NCBI RefSeq assembly: GCF_025751495.1
Contig: NZ_JAOWKZ010000002.1
Span: forward strand, 781,001 to 845,000
DNA length: 64,000 nucleotides
Source of the DNA: Albidovulum litorale
GTDB taxonomy: Bacteria; Pseudomonadota; Alphaproteobacteria; Rhodobacterales; Rhodobacteraceae
Direction: 5' to 3'
Program-made: the position numbers and the translations under genes
Notes under the pieces: generated by a model
Seen by the model: only the letters and a program-made list of their open reading frames with translations
Told to the model about the DNA's origin: nothing
Databases searched by the model: none
Shown: positions 56,587-64,000 of the stretch, piece by piece
How the letters are laid out: every line of letters begins with the position of its first letter
Numbering within the stretch: the stretch's first letter is position 1

Positions 56587-57858
56587 TTAGCGGGCGGCGC
56601 GGATCGCGTCTTCGAGCTTGCCAAGCGCTTCGGTGAAGACCTCATCCTGAATCGTGATCGGCGACAGGAAGCGGATCACGTTGCCATGGACGCCGCAAGT
56701 CAGAAGGATCAGCCCGCGCTTCAGTGCCTCGGCGCGCACCTTGTTGGCGAAATCGGCCGAGGGCTTGCCGGTCTTGGGGTCGTTGAACTCCACTGCGTTC
56801 ATGAAGCCGGGACCGCGGATATCGACGATCTCCGGCACGTCGGATCGCAGCGATTCGAGGTGCTGTTTCAGCCGCGAGCCAAGCTGGTTGGCGCGATCGC
56901 AAAGCCCCTCTTCCTCGATCACGTCAAGCACCGCATTGGCGGCAGCGATTCCCATGGGCGAGCCGCCATAGGTGCCGCCAAGCCCACCGGGGGCTGGTGC
57001 GTCCATCACCTCGGCCCGGCCGACGACGGCCGCGAGCGGGAAGCCGCCGGCAAGTGCCTTGGCCATGGTCATCAGGTCCGGCTGAACGTCGTGATGTTCC
57101 ATCGCGAACATCTTGCCAGTACGTGCAAAGCCGGTTTGAACCTCGTCGGCGATCAGAAGGATGCCATGTTCGTCGCAGATCGCGCGGAGCGCCTTGAAGA
57201 ATTCGCGCGGCGCTTCGTAGAAGCCGCCTTCGCCCTGAACAGGCTCGAGGATGATCGCGGCGACGCGCTTGGGGTCGACATCGGACTTGAAGAGGTAATT
57301 CAGCGTATCGAGCGACTGTTCGACCGAAACCCCATGCAGCGGCACCGGGAAGGGCACGTGGAAGACGTCGTTCGGCATCGCACCGAAACCGACCTTGTAG
57401 GGCACGACCTTGCCGGTCAGCGCCATGCCCATGAAGGTCCGGCCATGGAACGCGCCGGAAAAGGCGACGACAGCCTGACGCCCCGTGGCGGCGCGGGCGA
57501 TCTTGACGGCGTTTTCCACCGCCTCGGCGCCGGTCGTCACGAAGACCGCCTTCTTGTCGCCCTTGATCGGCGCAATCGCGGTGATGCGCTCGGCAAGGCG
57601 CACATAGTTTTCGTAAGGCACGACCTGATGGCAGGTATGGGTGAAATGGTCGAGCTGGTCTTTCACGGCCGCGATGACCTTGGGGTGGCGGTGGCCGGTA
57701 TTGACCACCGCGATACCGGCGGCGAAGTCGATATAGCGGTTGCCTTCCTTGTCCCAAAGCTCGGCATTCTCGGCCTTGTCGACGTAAATCTGGGTCATGA
57801 CGCCGACGCCGCGCGACATGGCGGACTGGCGGCGGGTTTCAATCTCGGCGTTCAGCAT
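56587..57858 (-). CDS. gabT: 4-aminobutyrate--2-oxoglutarate aminotransferase
   Basis: A 423-residue PLP-dependent class III aminotransferase converting GABA and 2-oxoglutarate to succinate semialdehyde and glutamate. Blocks are NRYIDFAAGIAVVNTGHRHP, FVTTGAEAVENAVKIARAAT, VAFSGAFHGRTFMGMALTGK, ILEPVQGEGGFYEAPREFF, LLIADEVQTGFARTGKMFAM, and the PLP lysine in DLMTMAKALAGGFPLAAVVG. The ATG at 57858 follows GAGGAGAG; the ORF starts further upstream. It is divergent from a cupin-HTH regulator, presumably its controller. A close omega-aminotransferase activity cannot be excluded. Confidence 0.93.
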   Translation of the reverse strand: MLNAEIETRRQSAMSRGVGVMTQIYVDKAENAELWDKEGNRYIDFAAGIAVVNTGHRHPKVIAAVKDQLDHFTHTCHQVVPYENYVRLAERITAIAPIKGDKKAVFVTTGAEAVENAVKIARAATGRQAVVAFSGAFHGRTFMGMALTGKVVPYKVGFGAMPNDVFHVPFPVPLHGVSVEQSLDTLNYLFKSDVDPKRVAAIILEPVQGEGGFYEAPREFFKALRAICDEHGILLIADEVQTGFARTGKMFAMEHHDVQPDLMTMAKALAGGFPLAAVVGRAEVMDAPAPGGLGGTYGGSPMGIAAANAVLDVIEEEGLCDRANQLGSRLKQHLESLRSDVPEIVDIRGPGFMNAVEFNDPKTGKPSADFANKVRAEALKRGLILLTCGVHGNVIRFLSPITIQDEVFTEALGKLEDAIRAAR

Positions 57859-57911
57859 GATGCTCTCCTCGGAACGTGATCCCGCCCCCAATAATCCTTC
57901 GGCAGGAAATG

Positions 57912-57930
57912 ATCAATATTGCAGATTGAT
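57912..57930. promoter_or_regulatory. Candidate operator between gabT and its regulator
   Basis: A 6-base inverted repeat ATCAAT-7 nt-ATTGAT in the 125-base AT-rich divergent gap. Position and symmetry fit a binding site for the HTH-cupin regulator encoded next door. Confidence 0.4.
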
Positions 57931-57983
57931 GCACAATAAATTTATCACTAAAGAAGAGGTCCCGAGAGATTGGATCGAGCGCG

Positions 57984-58553
57984 ATGGATTTCGACACCGG
58001 ATCACGCCTGAAGGAAGAGCGCGAAAGACTGCGTCTGTCACAACGCCAGCTGGCGGCGCTGACCGGTGTGACTGGCGGCATGATCTCGATGATCGAACAG
58101 AACCGCACCAGCCCTTCGGTCGCGACGCTGAAAAAGATACTGGCCGGCCTCGGCATTTCGCTTGGCGATTTCTTTGCGGGCAGCGCTGACGCGGGGACGA
58201 AATGGCATTTCCGTCATGAGGAGCTGCGTGAAATTACCCCCGCGGCAAAGCTGGGCGATGCGGGTGCGCGGGTGATCTTTCGCCAGGTCGGGCGACCGGG
58301 ATCGAGCGCGGTGCAGATGCTGCACGAAACCTATGCGCCGGGCGCCGATACGGGGCCTGAACTTTACAGCCACGATGCCGAAGAGGCCGGAATCGTGATT
58401 TCGGGCCAGGTTCAGGTGACCGTCGGCGAGGATACGCAACTTCTGACGGCGGGCGACGGTTACCTGTTCAACAGCCGCACGCCGCACCGGTTTCACAATC
58501 CCGGTCCGGAAGATTGCGTGATCGTTTCGGCCTGCACGCCGCCCACATTCTGA
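57984..58553 (+). CDS. XRE-family regulator with C-terminal cupin domain (PuuR-like)
   Basis: A 189-residue regulator. The HTH covers residues ~8-62 (SRLKEERERLRLSQRQLAAL, GGMISMIEQNRTSPSVATLK). The cupin ligand-binding domain covers ~110-185 (ETYAPGADTGPELYSHDAEE, GDGYLFNSRTPHRFHNPGPE). This arrangement is typical of regulators of polyamine, GABA or amino-acid catabolism. Divergence from gabT suggests control of GABA transamination. The ligand is inferred only. Confidence 0.88.
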   Translation: MDFDTGSRLKEERERLRLSQRQLAALTGVTGGMISMIEQNRTSPSVATLKKILAGLGISLGDFFAGSADAGTKWHFRHEELREITPAAKLGDAGARVIFRQVGRPGSSAVQMLHETYAPGADTGPELYSHDAEEAGIVISGQVQVTVGEDTQLLTAGDGYLFNSRTPHRFHNPGPEDCVIVSACTPPTF

Positions 58554-58694
58554 CCGAGCGCTGGCCGGCTTCGGCGAAAATTCGCGAGGTGTTTTGGCGG
58601 TTCCGGCGGCCTATGGCTGAGTGAATATCCGCTTATGGCCTTGACCCGGAAAAGCTCCGATCCTGTGCGGGTAACCCATGGAAAGGAGCATTAC

Positions 58695-58961
58695 ATGGAC
58701 TATGAGCAGCACATGCCAGGGCGCTCCTCCTACGATCCGTCGCGGGCCTATATGCGGACCCATGGCGAAGGCGGAATCGGCGGCGTCATTGTACTTCTGG
58801 GCATCGTCGTAGCGGCTCTGGCGCTTGTCATCTGGATGGCCGGTTCCAATACCGGCGGTCAGACGGCACCGGTCGCGGGTCTTACCGATCCGTCTGCGTC
58901 AGTGCCCGCTGAGGAAGCAGCACCGGCAGACCCGGCTGCGGTACCAGCCGCGACCGAGTGA
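58695..58961 (+). CDS. Small single-pass membrane protein
   Basis: An 88-residue protein. A polar N-terminus (MDYEQHMPGRSSYDPSRAYM) is followed by one hydrophobic helix (GVIVLLGIVVAALALVIWMA) and an Ala/Pro/Glu-rich periplasmic tail. AAAGGAG lies before the ATG at 58695. Function is unknown. Low-complexity Ala-Pro tails are common in such envelope proteins. Confidence 0.72.
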   Translation: MDYEQHMPGRSSYDPSRAYMRTHGEGGIGGVIVLLGIVVAALALVIWMAGSNTGGQTAPVAGLTDPSASVPAEEAAPADPAAVPAATE

Positions 58962-59024
58962 TCCACCACTCACGAACAGGGAGTACGTCCCTGAGTTTCT
59001 GCTGGAAAAGCGGCGGCCGGACGC

Positions 59025-59744
59025 TCAGGCGTTCGGCCGCTGCGCTTGCGGCGAGGCGAGTTCCGCCAGTACGGCCTCAGCCGCAGCGGCCGGATCGGGC
59101 GCGGCCCAGATCGGGCGGCCGATGACGATATGATCGGCCCCGTCAGCGATTGCGCGGGCAGGGGTCGCGATGCGCTTTTGGTCGCCAAGGTCACTGCCTG
59201 CGGGCCGGATACCCGGTGTCACGATCAGCTTGCCCTTTGCCCCCGGCAGCGCACGGATCATCGTGGCTTCCTGCGCTGAGGAAATCACCCCATCTGCGCC
59301 CGCCTCAAAAGCCCGGGTGGCGCGTTCGGAGACGATCTCACGGATATCGCCCGGACGGATCAGCGCGGCGTCGAGATCGGCACGGTCGAGCGAGGTCAGA
59401 ACCGTGACAGCAAGGATCTTCAGATCCTTGCCCGCCGCACCCTCTTTCGCGGCTCGCACCACGTTGGGATCGCCATGCACCGTCAGGAAATCGAGATCGA
59501 ACTGCGCCAGCCCCCGAACCGCCGCTTCCACCGTCGCGCCAATATCGAAAAGCTTCATGTCGAGGAAGATGCGTTTGCCGTGTTCCTGCTTCAGCTCATT
59601 GGCCAAAGCCAGCCCGCCGCCCGTCAGCATGCCAAGCCCGATCTTGTAGAAACTCACCCGGTGTCCGAGCTCTTCGGCCAACTCCAGCCCGGCGACGGCA
59701 TTCGGGACATCGAGGGCGACGATGAGACGGTCATCGGCAGTCAT
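59025..59744 (-). CDS. pyrF: Orotidine-5'-phosphate decarboxylase
   Basis: A 239-residue TIM-barrel enzyme catalysing the last step of UMP synthesis. Motifs are RLIVALDVPNAVAG, the catalytic DxKxxD region RIFLDMKLFDIGATVEAAVR, FLTVHGDPNVVRAAKEG, VITPGIRPAG-type LIVTPGIRPAGSDLGDQKRI, and DHIVIGRPIWAAPDP. The start at 59744 has GGAAGGAG; the ORF extends upstream into non-conserved sequence. Confidence 0.95.
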   Translation of the reverse strand: MTADDRLIVALDVPNAVAGLELAEELGHRVSFYKIGLGMLTGGGLALANELKQEHGKRIFLDMKLFDIGATVEAAVRGLAQFDLDFLTVHGDPNVVRAAKEGAAGKDLKILAVTVLTSLDRADLDAALIRPGDIREIVSERATRAFEAGADGVISSAQEATMIRALPGAKGKLIVTPGIRPAGSDLGDQKRIATPARAIADGADHIVIGRPIWAAPDPAAAAEAVLAELASPQAQRPNA

Positions 59745-60045
59745 CAGGGCACTCCTTCCGGTGGGGGTCGCGCCCTCATGATTGCGGGGGAAGTGTCTGT
59801 CAAGGTTTGAGGTCGCGGACAGGGCAAGCATTGGCGGGCTGACATGCCGCTGCGGCACTATTCCGTTAGAAAGTGCTTTTGTGCCTCACCATCGCACCCA
59901 CATCACGTTCCGCATCCGGAAAAAAGCCGCACCCCGGGCCGTGACAGGTGCCGCCAGTCTGGAACAAGTACCGAGCGGTTGTGTTGCAGGAACGCCGGCC
60001 CGGCGCGAACGATCGCCATCCTGCCCGGGCTGGAACCCGGCGAAA
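59745..60045. other. Gap without a recognised gene
   Basis: About 300 bases between pyrF and the small ORFs. Several short GC-rich ORFs are open on both strands, but none has a ribosome site and a protein-like composition together. The minus-strand sequence around 59890-60080 may be a decayed 3' part of the neighbouring ORF. Confidence 0.4.
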
Positions 60046-60282
60046 TCACGCTGCGCGGCGGGGGGTGCATCGCACAGGGTCAGCCGCAAAGCTGAGCTTG
60101 GCAGCCCCGAGCAGCCGGGCGCGGAGTGTTGCCGCGTCCGGCGCCCGCGCCGGGGCGGATGTGCGGATGAAGGCCTGAACCGGCTCACCCCCCCATAATA
60201 CCGTCAGGGCCACGATGGCCTCGACCCGGCAGTTTGCGCGATCCCGCCGGGCCCTTGTTATTCTGGCAGACAGAATGCGCAT
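60046..60282 (-). CDS. Possible small protein (78 residues)
   Basis: An ORF starting MRILSARITRARRDRANCRV and containing a hydrophobic stretch AIVALTVLWGGEPVQAFIR, followed by an Ala/Arg-rich end. It starts 6 bases inside the preceding 50-residue ORF, with a weak GGGG site. No family was recognised, and it could be spurious in GC-rich DNA. Confidence 0.3.
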   Translation of the reverse strand: MRILSARITRARRDRANCRVEAIVALTVLWGGEPVQAFIRTSAPARAPDAATLRARLLGAAKLSFAADPVRCTPRRAA

Positions 60283-60286
60283 CCGA

Positions 60287-60439
60287 TTACCCCAGACGGC
60301 GCACTGCAAAGGGGTTTGGCAGACCGGGTGCGCAATCCCGTGTCGCTGAGGCAAGGGCGATAAGCTGCGGCGGCACCGGCGACAGGTTTTCGATGAAATG
60401 GCCGGTGGCGATGCGGATGGCGTTTGCGATACGGGTCAT
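60287..60439 (-). CDS. Small protein (50 residues) divergent from clpB
   Basis: MTRIANAIRIATGHFIENLS...PNPFAVRRLG, preceded by GGAGG at 6 bases spacing, an excellent ribosome site. It starts 187 bases from the clpB start in the opposite direction. Function is unknown. The strong ribosome site and the conserved-looking Pro-rich core (LSPVPPQLIALASATRD) argue for translation. Confidence 0.5.
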   Translation of the reverse strand: MTRIANAIRIATGHFIENLSPVPPQLIALASATRDCAPGLPNPFAVRRLG

Positions 60440-60626
60440 GCTGGTCCTCCGTTAACCTTAAGAGCCATTAACGCCGAATCTCCTTTCCAATTCGTTTCCG
60501 CGATTCGAAATCCCCGGCGGCTTGAAATCCCGGCCGCCAATATCCAAGTCACTGACAAGACCCGGAAAGCGCCGTGCCACGTATGGGCGGCCGATCAGCC
60601 GGGGGCTTCAGAGAAGGAGAGAACCG

Positions 60627-63242
<2,616 letters not shown>

Positions 63243-63247
63243 GAAAA

Positions 63248-63272
63248 GGGGCGGAGCGAACCGCCCTTCTTC
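63248..63272 (+). terminator. Intrinsic terminator after clpB
   Basis: Stem GGGCGG/CCGCCC with loop AGCGAA and a T-rich tail (TTCTTCT), 6 bases after the clpB stop. Confidence 0.7.
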
Positions 63273-63278
63273 TGTTTG

Positions 63279-63340
63279 CAAATACCTTGGGGGTCCGGGG
63301 GCCTTGCCCCCGGCGGATCGGCCCGGCGTAAGCCGGGCCG
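63279..63340 (+). repeat. Dispersed repeat-type hairpins after clpB
   Basis: GCAAATACCTTGGGGGTCC introduces two strong stems: CCGGGGGC/GCCCCCGG (63295-63313) and CGGCCCGGC/GCCGGGCCG with loop GTAA (63319-63340). The 'AAATAC..GGGGGTCCGGGGG' layout matches the hairpin block at 19393-19431, so this is a diverged member of the same family. Confidence 0.6.
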
Positions 63341-63446
63341 AAACCGTTTTCGTTACAATCTGCCAACGCAGTCGTGAGTGGGCTTTATTAGGGCGTGGGC
63401 CCCGATCCGGTATAGGCTCCCACCCAAGTGACAGCCGGAGCCCCCA

Positions 63447-64000
63447 ATGCCAACCAAATTCATCCCCGATCTGAACTGGTCCGACGTGACGCCGAAAGCG
63501 GTTTTTCTCAACCGGCGGCAACTGATCGCGGGAGCCGCGGCGTTAAGCGTCGCCGGGCCGGCAGTCGCCAAGCTGGATTACGTGAAATCCGATTACTCGA
63601 CCGACGAGGAACCCAACGACATCAGCGATATCCGCGGCTACAACAACTTCTATGAATTCGGCACCGGCAAGGAAGAGCCCTCCGTTAATGCCCAGAAGCT
63701 GACGGTGGACCCTTGGTCGGTCAAGATCGACGGGATGGTGGACAAGCCGGGCGATTACGATCTTGCTGACATCCTGAGCGGTGTCACCTTGGAGGAACGC
63801 ATCTATCGCTTACGCTGTGTTGAAGCGTGGTCGATGGTGGTGCCGTGGATCGGCTTTCCGCTCGCCGATCTGCTGAACCGGATTGGTGTTCAGCCCTCTG
63901 CCAAATTTGTTGCCTTCGAAACGCTGGTGCGACCAGAGGAAATGATCGGGCAGCGTTATCCGATTCTTGATTGGCCTTACCGCGAGGGGCTGCGGCTCGA
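63447..64000 (+). CDS. msrP: Protein-methionine-sulfoxide reductase catalytic subunit MsrP/YedY (partial)
   Basis: The first 184 codons of a molybdopterin enzyme that repairs oxidised methionine in periplasmic proteins with the haem subunit MsrQ. A twin-arginine signal is visible (NRRQLIAGAAALSVAGPAVA). The molybdenum-ligand cysteine is Cys124 in YRLRCVEAWSMVVPWIGFPL. Other blocks are DISDIRGYNNFYEFGTGKEE and LRPEEM-type VRPEEMIGQRYPILDWPYRE. The protein is cut by the right edge of the window, so msrQ is not seen. Confidence 0.93.
   Translation, partial: MPTKFIPDLNWSDVTPKAVFLNRRQLIAGAAALSVAGPAVAKLDYVKSDYSTDEEPNDISDIRGYNNFYEFGTGKEEPSVNAQKLTVDPWSVKIDGMVDKPGDYDLADILSGVTLEERIYRLRCVEAWSMVVPWIGFPLADLLNRIGVQPSAKFVAFETLVRPEEMIGQRYPILDWPYREGLRL

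Noticed and set aside
60521..60544. Heat-shock (sigma-32) promoter for clpB from CTTGAAA near 60521
   Set aside because: The only -10-like sequence (CCAATAT) is 9 bases away, too short for RpoH promoters.

Overview
The window looks like chromosome from an alphaproteobacterium of the Rhodobacteraceae (Roseobacter/Rhodobacter group). The evidence is high GC, a divergent RegB/SenC pair, the tim44-mltA-smr cluster, the tsaE-amgK-murU-addB-addA run, TctDE/TctCBA genes, and GC-rich hairpins preceded by a conserved 'TTTCTGTC.GAAAATACTC' box. Assignments rest on reading the translated sequence; no database search was possible.

Layout. Positions 1-2348 carry a xylose-type sugar-binding protein gene, cut by the left edge, and a divergent ROK regulator. 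Positions 2345-6137 hold a CRTAC1-like FG-GAP protein, a convergent di-haem cytochrome c peroxidase/MauG-like protein and a YihY/BrkB membrane protein. Positions 6131-11496 are tamB and tamA. Positions 11615-19373 form one logical unit. A response regulator, a sensor kinase and a periplasmic binding protein read leftwards. TctC, TctB, TctA, an AtuA-like protein and a DUF4387 protein read rightwards. Positions 19446-28619 are housekeeping genes: idi, secB, fxsA, timA, mltA, smr, a lipoprotein hydrolase, hslV/hslU with a membrane-protein gene between them, and mtnA.

Positions 28674-37764 are an integrated element of about 9.1 kb, bounded by a 16-bp direct repeat of the 3' end of tRNA-Arg(CCU). 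It encodes a P4-type integrase, an AlpA-like regulator, several small unknown proteins, a RepA-like RecA-fold ATPase, a DUF3291 cargo gene, a terminase-small-like protein, a terminase large subunit and AT-rich cargo at the right end. It has no portal, capsid, tail or lysis gene, so it reads as a phage satellite that keeps its own packaging motor. A block of about seven 11-12 bp iteron-like repeats beside AT-rich DNA lies between the ATPase and the terminase and is a candidate origin or packaging site. This element is the most interesting part of the window.

Positions 37750-50657 contain tRNA-Arg, a Sco/SenC protein, regB, a PAS protein without an output domain, tsaE, amgK, murU, addB, addA and trxA. 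Positions 50790-58961 contain gyrB, a DnaE2 polymerase that lacks the usual C-terminal domain, gabT with a divergent cupin-HTH regulator, and a small membrane protein. Positions 59025-64000 contain pyrF, small ORFs, clpB and the start of msrP (yedY), cut by the right edge. There is one tRNA, no rRNA, no CRISPR array and no recognisable IS element.
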